The position numbers were made by a program, and so were the translations under genes. DNA of 32,657 bases from DASQDN01 sp035630195 (lineage in GTDB: Bacteria; Acidobacteriota; Terriglobia; Bryobacterales; Bryobacteraceae). Positions 22,780 through 30,859 of this stretch are shown here, in pieces. The notes beneath the pieces are model-generated. The model was given only the letters and a program-made list of their open reading frames with translations. It was not told where the DNA came from and ran no database searches. The DNA is taken from NCBI GenBank assembly GCA_035630195.1, contig DASQLD010000626.1, forward strand, positions 1 to 32,657, read 5' to 3'. The first letter of the stretch is position 1; each line of letters starts with the position of its first letter.

Positions 22780-23717
22780 TCAGTCAAGATAGCGCGCGCC
22801 CGAATCGCTTCGTGACGTTTCAACATTCGTTTCTTCATCGCCAGCCCGACCAAGCCAAGCGTGATCAACGCATAGGTAGAAGGCTCCGGTATCGCTGGCG
22901 CCGCTGCTATGCCGCGAAGCTGCAGCCCGGATCCGATCTCACCTACTGGTGTGGCCGCCCCCGTGGCAAGATTGACCGTGTGGAGCGTCACACTGCTCAC
23001 TTCATTAACGGCCAGGAACGCGACCCCAGAGCCGGAGATGTCAAACGCGACGAGTTCTGAAACAGCAACACCCAGCGGTCCCAGCGCGAGAATCGTACCG
23101 TTGTTGGCCGGCATCTGCGTCACAAGGCTATCGGTTACCGAGTCGATTCCGTAAAGCGTCGTGCCGGTCGACGGAAGAACGTCGTTATTCGCATATGCCG
23201 ACGCAACAATGTTCGAAGATGCCGGATTGATGTCCATGTCCGTAAACACGTTGCCATTGTTTGCATTGATCCGCAGGTTCTGGCCCCCATTACTCACAAC
23301 ACGGAACGACGGGTTCCCCGCAAGGTCCGGAACTGGGTTGAAGTCCACTCCGAAGGACGTGCCCGACAAACTCGTGAACGGCGAACTCATATCGGTCGGA
23401 TCGGCCATGAGCATACCGCGCAGCGTTGCGACGCCCGTTGAACGATTGAGCACATAGAGGTTGTTCTCACTGCCCAGGCCGAACAGCTCTCCCGTCGTGG
23501 GCCGGTAGTCGATACCAAGCAGAATCTCTGCTGCGCCGAGTCCGGTAACCGGCTTGATAGCCGACGTCATCTCTGGTGTCGCGCTGTCGAATGTGATGAG
23601 TCCATTCATTACATTCGGCCCTGCGACCAGTCCCGTCAATAACTCTGCATGCGCATACCCTGAAAACAAAAAGCCCAGGACGAGAAGACCTGGGCTTAGT
23701 CGTGATGGAAATTGCAT
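22776..23717 (-). CDS. DUF4394-type PEP-CTERM surface protein
   Basis: A 313-residue exported protein with a signal peptide (LLVLGFLFSGYAHA). The body has the propeller-like blades of DUF4394 proteins: LGIDYRPTTGELFGLGSENN, TSFGVDFNPVPD, LRVVSN-like and NLRINANNGNVF segments, STGTTLYGIDS, and SELVAFDISGSGVAFLAVNE. It ends in a PEP-CTERM sorting signal: IPEPSTYALITLGLVGLAM then KKRMLKRHE, with about 10 further residues after the basic cluster, longer than usual. Such proteins are recognised and processed by an exosortase, not encoded in this window. The start is ATG 23717 with AAGGAGG upstream. A terminator-shaped hairpin lies within its first 20 codons. Confidence 0.9.
   Translation of the reverse strand: MQFPSRLSPGLLVLGFLFSGYAHAELLTGLVAGPNVMNGLITFDSATPEMTSAIKPVTGLGAAEILLGIDYRPTTGELFGLGSENNLYVLNRSTGVATLRGMLMADPTDMSSPFTSLSGTSFGVDFNPVPDLAGNPSFRVVSNGGQNLRINANNGNVFTDMDINPASSNIVASAYANNDVLPSTGTTLYGIDSVTDSLVTQMPANNGTILALGPLGVAVSELVAFDISGSGVAFLAVNEVSSVTLHTVNLATGAATPVGEIGSGLQLRGIAAAPAIPEPSTYALITLGLVGLAMKKRMLKRHEAIRARAILTE
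23661..23697 (-). terminator. Terminator-like hairpin inside the PEP-CTERM signal peptide codons
   Basis: On the minus strand a perfect 9-bp stem (AAGCCCAGG / CCTGGGCTT, 23689-23697 with 23671-23679) and a 9-base loop are followed directly by a run of T with one G (TTTTTGTTTT). This is intrinsic-terminator shape, starting about 20 bases after the ATG. It could act as a translation-dependent attenuator, or be a chance result of Leu/Phe codons. Confidence 0.5.
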
Positions 23718-23727
23718 CTAAAGCGGT

Positions 23728-23734
23728 CCTCCTT
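23728..23734 (-). promoter_or_regulatory. Strong ribosome-binding site of the PEP-CTERM gene
   Basis: AAGGAGG on the minus strand lies 10 bases before ATG 23717. It is the strongest Shine-Dalgarno match in the window. Confidence 0.75.
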
Positions 23735-23818
23735 ACTGCTGCTAGTACGAGGCGCCGCTTAGATTGGATGCGGGTGAGACAGAGCTAACAGCTAGCAACC
23801 CTGCCGCCCCCTGAACGT

Positions 23819-26170
23819 TTATACGTGGAGCAGCATCAGCCGCTCGGCGAGTTGAGGTATCGCATTCTCGATCACTTCCTCAATCCGCTCCGCAAAGATG
23901 AACTGCATTTCATCGCGAACTTTGTCCGGCAAATCGCGAAGATCTTTCTGATTGGCTTTCGGTAGGATCACGCGTTTCACCCCAGCCCGCCGCGCAGCCA
24001 GGACCTTTTCTTTGACTCCACCGATCGGCAGCACCAGGCCGCTCAATGTAATCTCACCAGTCATCGCCGTATCTGTGCGCACGGCATTCTTGGTGTACGC
24101 AGAGGCAAGAGCAGTCGCCATGGTAATACCCGCAGAAGGTCCATCCTTCGGAATGGCCCCGGCGGGCACGTGGATGTGAACTCCGGTGTTTTTGAAGGCG
24201 GTTGGATCGATGCCGAGTTCTTCGGCATGAGACCAGACCCAGCTTTGCGCAGCCTTCGCCGATTCCTTCATCACATCGCCAAGCTGGCCCGTAAGCGTGA
24301 GGCCCTTTCCATCAGGCAGAAGAGTTGCCTCAATGTACAGAACATCGCCTCCAGTCTCGGTCCATGCCAAACCGGTAACCACGCCCGGTCCCGAGCTCTT
24401 CCGCATGGTATCGGGAGTGAACGGTTCAGGACCTAGCATCTCAACCAGGTCTTCCGGACGCACAACCACATTCTCCGTAATGCCTTCCGCGAAACGAAGA
24501 GCGATCTTGCGCGTCAGGCGTCCAATCGCGCGCTCCAGCCGGCGTAATCCGGCTTCGCGTGTGTAGCCCTGGATCAGGGCGCGCAGTGTCTCATCGGGAA
24601 TCCCCGCTTGTTCGGCAGAAACACCGGATTCGGATAGCTGTCGCGGAACCAGATACTTCTTGGCGATCTCGACCTTCTCTTCTTCCGTGTAACCGGTCAG
24701 CCGCAGGATCTCCATGCGGTCCAGCAACGGTCGCGGAATCGTGTCGAGTGTATTCGCCGTCGTGATGAAGAACGTCTTCGATAAATCCCACGAAAGATCG
24801 AGGTAGTTGTCACGGAACGTCTTGTTCTGCTCCGGATCGAGGACCTCGAGCAGCGCGGCCGCCGGATCACCCCGATAGTCGCGGCCCAACTTATCCACTT
24901 CGTCCAGCATCAGAACAGGATTCTTCGCTTTCGCCCTGCGGATCGCCTGAATCAAGCGTCCGGGCATGGCGCCGATATACGTACGGCGATGTCCACGAAG
25001 CTCCGCTTCGTCGTGCATGCCGCCAAGGCTCATCCGCTCAAAGTTGCGGCCCAGAGCTCGAGCGATCGATTGGCCCAACGATGTCTTCCCAACGCCAGGA
25101 GGTCCCACCAGGCATAGGATCGGAGCCTTGGCATTCGGATTCATCTTCAACACACCCAGGTGTTCGAGGATGCGTTCCTTCACTTCTTTCAAACCGAAGT
25201 GATCATCGTCGAGAACCTTACGCGCATGTCCAATGTCAAGGTTGTCCTCCGTGAACTTATTCCACGGCAGTTCGAGAACCAGCTCGACGTAGCTGCGGAT
25301 AACGCCGTGCTCCGGCGATGACGAAGGCAACTTCTCCAGCCGTCCGAGCTCGCGCTCCAGTTCCTTGCGAACATCGTCCGGGACTTCGGACTTTTCCAGG
25401 CTTTCACGCAACAAATCCACTTCGGCTTGTTCCGGATTCTTCTCGCCAAGCTCCTGTTGAATGGCGCGCATCTGCTGACGCAGAAGATAGTCGCGTTGTT
25501 CTTTCGACATCTCTGTGCGCGCCGTATTGGCGATCTTCGATTTGAGTTCCAGCACCTGAACTTCGTGGCTCAGGTACGCATGCGTCAATCGAAGACCATC
25601 GGCTGTGCTTGCCGCTTCAAGCAGCGCCTGTTCCTTTGCCGTTTCCAAGCTGAACATCGAAGCCAGCAGGAAGCACATCCGGAGAGGATCGTCTCCTCCG
25701 GCCAACATACGAGCCAGCTCGGGCGGAGCCTGAGGCTGCGCCAGTTCCACCGCTTTGCTCGCCAGTTCCACGATCGCCTGCATCAGCGCCTCAACCTCAG
25801 GACCTCGATCCTCCGGTAGCGGCGATGGCAGCGTTTTCGCCTTCAGGAATCCTTCTTCCTGATCGACCTTTACAAGGACGACCCGCTCGGAACCCATAAC
25901 CAGCACTTCCATCAGATTCTCGTTGGGCCGGGACATCTTACGGATAATGGCCTTCGTTCCCACCGTAAACAGGTCGTCCTGACCTGGATTCTCGACGGAT
26001 GGATCACGCTGCGCAACCAAGACGATCTCTTTCTCTTCCGTTGCGAGCGCAGCCTGCACCGCTGCCAGCGAAGAACTGCGACCCACCGAAAGCGGCATGA
26101 GCAGGTGGGGAAAGAGCACGGTATTTTTTAAAGGCAAAACCGGGAGTAATTTTACAGTTTCTTCGCTCAT
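23819..26170 (-). CDS. lon: ATP-dependent protease La (Lon)
   Basis: A 783-residue Lon protease, the usual bacterial length. Residues 1-200 form the LON substrate-binding domain (LPVLPLKNTVLFPHLLMPL). The AAA+ module has Walker A GPPGVGKTS (356-364) and Walker B VLMLDEVDK (419-427). The protease domain carries the Ser-Lys dyad: Ser679 in KDGPSAGITM and Lys722 in GGVKEKVLAA. Lon degrades misfolded and regulatory proteins in the cytoplasm. ATG 26170 overlaps the stop of hsp20 by 4 bp (ATGA), so the two are cotranslated, and lon output depends on hsp20 translation. No ideal independent ribosome-binding site is needed. The downstream 101 bases before the PEP-CTERM gene hold no clear terminator. 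Confidence 0.98.
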   Translation of the reverse strand: MSEETVKLLPVLPLKNTVLFPHLLMPLSVGRSSSLAAVQAALATEEKEIVLVAQRDPSVENPGQDDLFTVGTKAIIRKMSRPNENLMEVLVMGSERVVLVKVDQEEGFLKAKTLPSPLPEDRGPEVEALMQAIVELASKAVELAQPQAPPELARMLAGGDDPLRMCFLLASMFSLETAKEQALLEAASTADGLRLTHAYLSHEVQVLELKSKIANTARTEMSKEQRDYLLRQQMRAIQQELGEKNPEQAEVDLLRESLEKSEVPDDVRKELERELGRLEKLPSSSPEHGVIRSYVELVLELPWNKFTEDNLDIGHARKVLDDDHFGLKEVKERILEHLGVLKMNPNAKAPILCLVGPPGVGKTSLGQSIARALGRNFERMSLGGMHDEAELRGHRRTYIGAMPGRLIQAIRRAKAKNPVLMLDEVDKLGRDYRGDPAAALLEVLDPEQNKTFRDNYLDLSWDLSKTFFITTANTLDTIPRPLLDRMEILRLTGYTEEEKVEIAKKYLVPRQLSESGVSAEQAGIPDETLRALIQGYTREAGLRRLERAIGRLTRKIALRFAEGITENVVVRPEDLVEMLGPEPFTPDTMRKSSGPGVVTGLAWTETGGDVLYIEATLLPDGKGLTLTGQLGDVMKESAKAAQSWVWSHAEELGIDPTAFKNTGVHIHVPAGAIPKDGPSAGITMATALASAYTKNAVRTDTAMTGEITLSGLVLPIGGVKEKVLAARRAGVKRVILPKANQKDLRDLPDKVRDEMQFIFAERIEEVIENAIPQLAERLMLLHV

Positions 26171-26514
26171 TTGATTTCCTCTTCTTTTTTCGTCTGAATC
26201 CGTACAAACAAAATACCGTCGCGATAATCAAGGCGCATCGGCGCGCCAGTCAAGTCCTCCGGCAATTGGACACTTCTCCGAAACCGGCTATATGTGATCT
26301 CCATCGAGTAGTGGCTGCACCCTTGTTCCACCATATAGTCGCGGCGAATGCCGAAAACGACTACTTCCCGCTTGCTCACGTGAACACTTAGGTCTTCCAG
26401 GCGGACGCCTGCCAATTCGAACTTCAGAATCCAACCCCAGTTGGTCTGGTAGACGTCGACACTCGGCTGCCACTCCTGATCCTGCCCCGGTGGAGCAAAT
26501 GAGAATACGGCCAC
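26167..26514 (-). CDS. Small heat-shock protein (Hsp20 / alpha-crystallin family), short form
   Basis: A 115-residue protein built almost only of the alpha-crystallin domain: PSVDVYQTNWGWILKFELAGV, then EDLSVHVSKREVVVFGIRR, then YSRFRRSVQLPEDL and a final YRDGILFVRIQ. Hsp20 proteins hold unfolding clients without ATP. The N-terminal arm is very short and the C-terminal I-x-I anchor used for oligomer assembly is missing, so it may form small assemblies only. The GTG start 26514 is supported by AGGAG seven bases upstream. Its stop overlaps the lon start (ATGA), suggesting direct handover of held clients to Lon; that is inference. Confidence 0.9.
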   Translation of the reverse strand: MAVFSFAPPGQDQEWQPSVDVYQTNWGWILKFELAGVRLEDLSVHVSKREVVVFGIRRDYMVEQGCSHYSMEITYSRFRRSVQLPEDLTGAPMRLDYRDGILFVRIQTKKEEEIK

Positions 26515-26521
26515 TATTTTT

Positions 26522-26526
26522 CTCCT
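26522..26526 (-). promoter_or_regulatory. Ribosome-binding site supporting the hsp20 GTG start
   Basis: AGGAG on the minus strand, 7 bases before GTG 26514, fixes the start of hsp20 and thereby drives the coupled lon gene. Confidence 0.75.
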
Positions 26527-26555
26527 AACCTAAAAATCCTGCCTCTATAGACGCA

Positions 26556-26584
26556 AACCCGGTACGGACTTCCCGTACCGGGTT
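26556..26584 (-). terminator. Stem-loop after htrA
   Basis: A perfect 12-bp GC-rich stem (26556-26567 with 26573-26584, arm AACCCGGTACGG) and a 5-base loop lie 22 bases past the htrA stop and 41 bases before hsp20. Only three U follow on the minus strand, so it may be a weak terminator or an mRNA-stabilising structure. Confidence 0.55.
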
Positions 26585-26606
26585 CAGCGCCTGGTTCAGG
26601 ATTGTA

Positions 26607-28073
26607 CTACTTGCGCGCCGGTTCAACGACGACGAACCGCGTTCCGCCACCCCGGTTCACTAGCAGCAGCACGCTCTGGCCACCGCTAACCGCGGCATCA
26701 AACTCGCGTACCGATGCAATCGGCTTGCGATTTACGGATTGAATCACGTCACCGGGACGTAAGCCGGCTTCGTACGCGTTACTCGCCGGATCAACATTGG
26801 TCACGACTACGCCGCGAACCGATGGCGGAATCTGCATCTGCCGCGCGGCTTGACCAGTCAGATCCTCGACAGAGACACCATCGAGAGGCGTTCCGCTGCC
26901 GCGAACATCGGGTGCCCCGTCATTGTCGCGATCCTGGCTAGGAAGCTGCGCCAATGTCACGCTGACTTCTTTGGGTCCTTCCGCCCGCTGAACGGTCAAC
27001 TTCACGGTAGTGCCGGGCGCAGTCCTTGAAAGGCGCAACCGCAATGCATGATTGTCGGCCACCTTCTCGCCGTTCACATGAGTGACGACATCGCCGGCCT
27101 GAAGACCGGCTTTCTCCGCGGGAGTGCCCGGTTCAATACTCGTCAGCACCGCGCCGGACGTATCGGGAAGCTTGAAAGCCTTCGCCAGATCCGGTGTCAC
27201 TTCCTGGACTTGAGCGCCCATATAGCCGCGCACAACTTTTCCGGTCTTGACAAGTTGATCCATTACTTCCCGCGCCATCCCGACAGGGATCGCAAAGCCG
27301 ATGCCTTGGTTGCCGCCCGCGCGACCGGCTAGGATGGCAGTGTTGATGCCGATCAGGTCGCCGTGGGTGTTCACCAAAGCGCCGCCGGAATTACCCGGGT
27401 TGATTGCGGCATCCGTTTGGATGAAATCCTCATACTGCTCGATGTTGAGATTTTTGCGGCCGGTCGCGCTGATGATGCCCATCGTTACCGTTTGCCCGAT
27501 ACCGAAGGGGTTGCCAATAGCCAGCGCGAGATCGCCGACTGCCGGACTCGAATCACGCATCGGCACGGTCGGCAGATTCTTGCCATCAATCTTTAAGACC
27601 GCAATGTCCGTATTCGGATCGCCCCCAACGACTTTCGCGGTGAACTCGCGACGGTCGGGCAGAGACACCTTGACAGTATCGGCTTCATCAATGACGTGGT
27701 TATTCGTCAGGATGTAGCCGTCAGCCGACACAATTACGCCCGATCCGACTCCGCCTTCACGCCTCGGTTGTTCGGGCATGTTGGGGAATCCGAATCCGCG
27801 TCCGCCAAACAGATCTCCGAACAAATCCTCGGGCGTCTGCGGCTGCCGCCCACGACCTCCTCGATTCGCAGACGTCCGGACAACGCGCGTAGAGGAAATA
27901 TTCACTACTGCGGGCGCGATCTTCTTCACCATCGGCGCAAAGGTAAGCGTGGGCGCTCCACCTTGCGCATAAACCTCTATCGGGGCAGTCGAGTGCTCCG
28001 TGGCGTAATGCCAGGAGACGGTTCCGCCAAGCGTGGCGGCTGCGACTGCGACTAAAACAAAATTCCTCTGCAT
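26607..28073 (-). CDS. htrA: HtrA/DegQ-type periplasmic serine endoprotease with two PDZ domains
   Basis: A 488-residue exported protease (N-terminal hydrophobic segment FVLVAVAAATLGGTVS). The trypsin-like domain carries His126 (TNNHVID), Asp156 (NTDIAVL) and Ser229 (NPGNSGG), an intact triad. PDZ1 covers about 285-375 and PDZ2 about 397-485, each with a GLxxGDVI-type carboxylate-binding loop (GLQAGDVVTHVNG, GLRPGDVIQSVN). HtrA proteins degrade or refold damaged envelope proteins. The linker between the PDZ domains contains DRDNDGAPD (381-389), which looks like a calcium-binding D-x-D-x-D-G loop. A Gly/Arg-rich loop follows the first strands (70-95). ATG 28073 has AGGAG upstream. It lies 51 bases after clpB, same strand. 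Confidence 0.95.
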   Translation of the reverse strand: MQRNFVLVAVAAATLGGTVSWHYATEHSTAPIEVYAQGGAPTLTFAPMVKKIAPAVVNISSTRVVRTSANRGGRGRQPQTPEDLFGDLFGGRGFGFPNMPEQPRREGGVGSGVIVSADGYILTNNHVIDEADTVKVSLPDRREFTAKVVGGDPNTDIAVLKIDGKNLPTVPMRDSSPAVGDLALAIGNPFGIGQTVTMGIISATGRKNLNIEQYEDFIQTDAAINPGNSGGALVNTHGDLIGINTAILAGRAGGNQGIGFAIPVGMAREVMDQLVKTGKVVRGYMGAQVQEVTPDLAKAFKLPDTSGAVLTSIEPGTPAEKAGLQAGDVVTHVNGEKVADNHALRLRLSRTAPGTTVKLTVQRAEGPKEVSVTLAQLPSQDRDNDGAPDVRGSGTPLDGVSVEDLTGQAARQMQIPPSVRGVVVTNVDPASNAYEAGLRPGDVIQSVNRKPIASVREFDAAVSGGQSVLLLVNRGGGTRFVVVEPARK

Positions 28074-28124
28074 TGGGTCTCCTATGCTCTTAGACGGACG
28101 AGATTTAAACTCGTTGCCGATGCC

Positions 28125-30734
28125 TCACGTTTTAGCGAGCGCCGGTTCGGTCTCAAACACCAGCGCGTCGCCAAGATAATCTACATTCACGTGCTGACCG
28201 TCACGAACGTCGCCCTTGATCAGCCGTTTTGCAAGCTCGTTTTCGATCTCGCGCTGGATGGCGCGCTTCAACGGTCTCGCTCCATAGCTGGGGTCATATC
28301 CCACGCGCACGATATGCGCGCGAGCTGGATCCGTAAGATCGATCGTGATGTTGCGATCGGCAAGACGCTTGCGCAGGTTGCCGAGTTGGATCTCCACGAT
28401 GCTCTTGAGATGGTCTTCCGTTAGCGCGTGGAACACGATGATTTCGTCCACACGGTTCAGGAACTCCGGACGGAAAGCCTGGCGCATCTCGTCCATCACC
28501 GTTCGCTTCATATGCTCGTAGTCCCCGCCTTCGTGAAGACCGCGATACTCGAGGATGCGATGACTTCCGATATTGGACGTCATGATGACGATCGTATTCT
28601 TGAAATCGACAGTCCGGCCCTGCCCGTCAGTTAGACGGCCATCGTCCAGAATCTGCAGCAAGAGATTGAACACATCGGGATGCGCTTTCTCGATTTCGTC
28701 GAATAACAGCACAGAGTACGGGCGCCGCCGTACAGCTTCTGTAAGCTGGCCACCTTCCTCATAGCCGATGTAGCCCGGGGGTGCCCCAACCAGGCGCGCG
28801 ACGGTGTGTTTCTCCTGATACTCCGACATGTCGATGCGGATCATCGAGTGGTCGTCGTCGAACAGGAACTGGGCCAACGCGCGGGCAAGCTCGGTCTTAC
28901 CGACGCCTGTCGGTCCAAGAAAGATAAAGCTTCCGATGGGCCGGTTCGGGTCATTCAGACCGGATCGCGCGCGCATCACAGCTTGCGCTACGGCCTCTAC
29001 TGCTTCGTCTTGCCCGATTACCCGTCGATGAAGTTCGTCTTCGAGGTGAAGCAGCTTCTGCAGCTCGCCTTCCAGCAGCTTCGAGACGGGAATACCAGTC
29101 CACCGGCTGACGACGGCCGCAATATCGTCCTCGTCCACTTCCTCTTTCAAAAGCCGCGGACCGGTCGATCGATTCGCCGAATCGGCGAATTGTTGTTCCA
29201 GTTCACGAAGCTTCCCGTAGCGCAGCTCGGCGACTTTATTAAGGTCGTAGGCGCGCTCGGCCTGCTCGATTTCGAGCTTCACCTGCTCGAGTTGCTCACG
29301 CAAACTGCGGACGCGCTGCACTGCCTCTTTCTCGTTCTGCCACTGTGCCTGCAGCGCGGCCGAACCGGACTTGAGGTCCGCGACTTCGCGTTCGAGCTTT
29401 GCTAGGCGGTCGCGCGAAGCCGCATCAGTCTCCTTCTTCAGCGCTTCGCGTTCGATCTCGAGCTGCATAATACGTCGCAGCGTTTCGTCCAGCTCCGTCG
29501 GCATCGAGTCAATTTCAGTCCGCAGCTTCGCCGCCGCTTCGTCGATCAGGTCGATTGCCTTGTCCGGGAGAAACCGGTCAGATATATAACGATGCGATAA
29601 CACAGCCGCTGCCACGATCGCCGCGTCCTTGATACGGACACCGTGGTGCACTTCGTAGCGCTCACGGAGCCCGCGCAAGATCGAAATGGTGTCTTCGACG
29701 GTCGGCTGATCGACAAGCACGGGCTGGAAGCGCCGCTCGAGAGCCGCGTCTTTTTCGATGTGCTTGCGATACTCGTCGAGCGTCGTCGCCCCGATGCAAT
29801 GCAATTCGCCGCGAGCCAGCATCGGCTTAAGCAGGTTGCCCGCGTCCATCGCGCCTTCGGCCTTCCCTGCCCCGACGACTGTGTGCAATTCATCGATGAA
29901 AAGGACGATCTGGCCTTCCGCCGTCACAACCTCTTTCAGGACAGCTTTCAGCCGCTCCTCGAACTCGCCGCGGAACTTCGCGCCGGCGATCAAGGCGCCC
30001 ATATCGAGCGATACGACTTTCTTCTCTTTTAGACCCTCGGGAACATCACCCCGGACGATCCGCTGAGCTAACCCCTCAACAATGGCCGTTTTGCCGACGC
30101 CTGGCTCTCCGATCAAGACCGGGTTGTTTTTCGTGCGGCGCGAGAGAACCTGGATGACACGTCGGATCTCTTCGTCGCGTCCAATCACCGGATCGAGCTT
30201 GCCCTGTGCGGCGAGCTTGGTCAAATCGCGGCCATAGCGTTCCAGGGCTTCATAGGTCGCTTCAGGATTTTGCGTTGTGACACGCTGGCTTCCGCGCACT
30301 TCCTGAAGGGCTTTCATTAAACGTTCGCGTGTAAGCCCTTGCTCTTTAAAAATTTTTCCGGCAGCGCCCTGGTCCTCTAAAGCCGCGAGCAGCAGATGCT
30401 CGACCGATATGAAGTCGTCCTTCAGCCGCTTTGCTTCATCCTCGGCTTTAGTCAGCAGGCGGTTGAGCCGGCCTGTGACGTAAACCTGGTCCGCGGCGCT
30501 TGTTGTGGAGGAAACTTTTGGCAGCCGGTCCAGTTCCGCTTCGAGGCGGCGATGAATCTGGTCGGGAGCGATATCTGCTTTTAGAAGCAAAGATGGCGCT
30601 AAACCTTGTTCCTGTTCTATGAGAGCCGAGATGAGGTGCTCGGCGTCAATCTGTTGGTGGCTGAGCCGCACCGCCTTCGATTGGGCGGCTTGGAAAGCTT
30701 GCTGAGCTTTTTCAGTTAGGCGATTGAAGTCCAT
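28125..30734 (-). CDS. clpB: ATP-dependent disaggregase ClpB
   Basis: An 869-residue Hsp100 protein. The N-domain (about 1-145) has the twin Clp_N repeats (LTEKAQQAFQAAQSKAV, FISVEHLLLAALED). AAA1 has Walker A GEPGVGKTA (209-217) and AAA2 has GPTGVGKTE; Walker B motifs are VLFIDELHT and VLLFDEIEK. Between them lies the long coiled-coil middle domain (about 410-535, rich in Glu, Lys, Arg and Leu) that distinguishes ClpB from ClpA or ClpC and recruits DnaK. It extracts polypeptides from aggregates. ATG 30734 has GGAGG eight bases upstream. No clear CIRCE or other heat-shock operator is found in the 125 bases shared with the divergent OsmC gene. It heads the minus-strand run clpB-htrA-hsp20-lon. 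Confidence 0.98.
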   Translation of the reverse strand: MDFNRLTEKAQQAFQAAQSKAVRLSHQQIDAEHLISALIEQEQGLAPSLLLKADIAPDQIHRRLEAELDRLPKVSSTTSAADQVYVTGRLNRLLTKAEDEAKRLKDDFISVEHLLLAALEDQGAAGKIFKEQGLTRERLMKALQEVRGSQRVTTQNPEATYEALERYGRDLTKLAAQGKLDPVIGRDEEIRRVIQVLSRRTKNNPVLIGEPGVGKTAIVEGLAQRIVRGDVPEGLKEKKVVSLDMGALIAGAKFRGEFEERLKAVLKEVVTAEGQIVLFIDELHTVVGAGKAEGAMDAGNLLKPMLARGELHCIGATTLDEYRKHIEKDAALERRFQPVLVDQPTVEDTISILRGLRERYEVHHGVRIKDAAIVAAAVLSHRYISDRFLPDKAIDLIDEAAAKLRTEIDSMPTELDETLRRIMQLEIEREALKKETDAASRDRLAKLEREVADLKSGSAALQAQWQNEKEAVQRVRSLREQLEQVKLEIEQAERAYDLNKVAELRYGKLRELEQQFADSANRSTGPRLLKEEVDEDDIAAVVSRWTGIPVSKLLEGELQKLLHLEDELHRRVIGQDEAVEAVAQAVMRARSGLNDPNRPIGSFIFLGPTGVGKTELARALAQFLFDDDHSMIRIDMSEYQEKHTVARLVGAPPGYIGYEEGGQLTEAVRRRPYSVLLFDEIEKAHPDVFNLLLQILDDGRLTDGQGRTVDFKNTIVIMTSNIGSHRILEYRGLHEGGDYEHMKRTVMDEMRQAFRPEFLNRVDEIIVFHALTEDHLKSIVEIQLGNLRKRLADRNITIDLTDPARAHIVRVGYDPSYGARPLKRAIQREIENELAKRLIKGDVRDGQHVNVDYLGDALVFETEPALAKT

Positions 30735-30859
30735 GGTTAGAACCTCCGTGTCTCTACGAAGGCTACCATATTAGCCTTTCGCTGTCTAGTATCTTTAGTG
30801 CCAAACACTCACATTTGAGATGCTAGCCCTCTGTGTTCGGTTGCAGCTAAACTGCATTC

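Noticed and set aside
28095..28125. Short inverted repeat (acgag / ctcgt) between clpB and htrA
   Set aside because: It has only five base pairs and no U-run, so it is too weak to call a terminator.
28806..29405. A 199-residue open frame opposite clpB
   Set aside because: It mirrors the ClpB middle domain on the other strand and has no domain or ribosome-binding site.
30780..30835. CIRCE-like heat-shock operator upstream of clpB
   Set aside because: A GAGTG half-site is present, but the other arm and the spacing do not match TTAGCACTC-N9-GAGTGCTAA.
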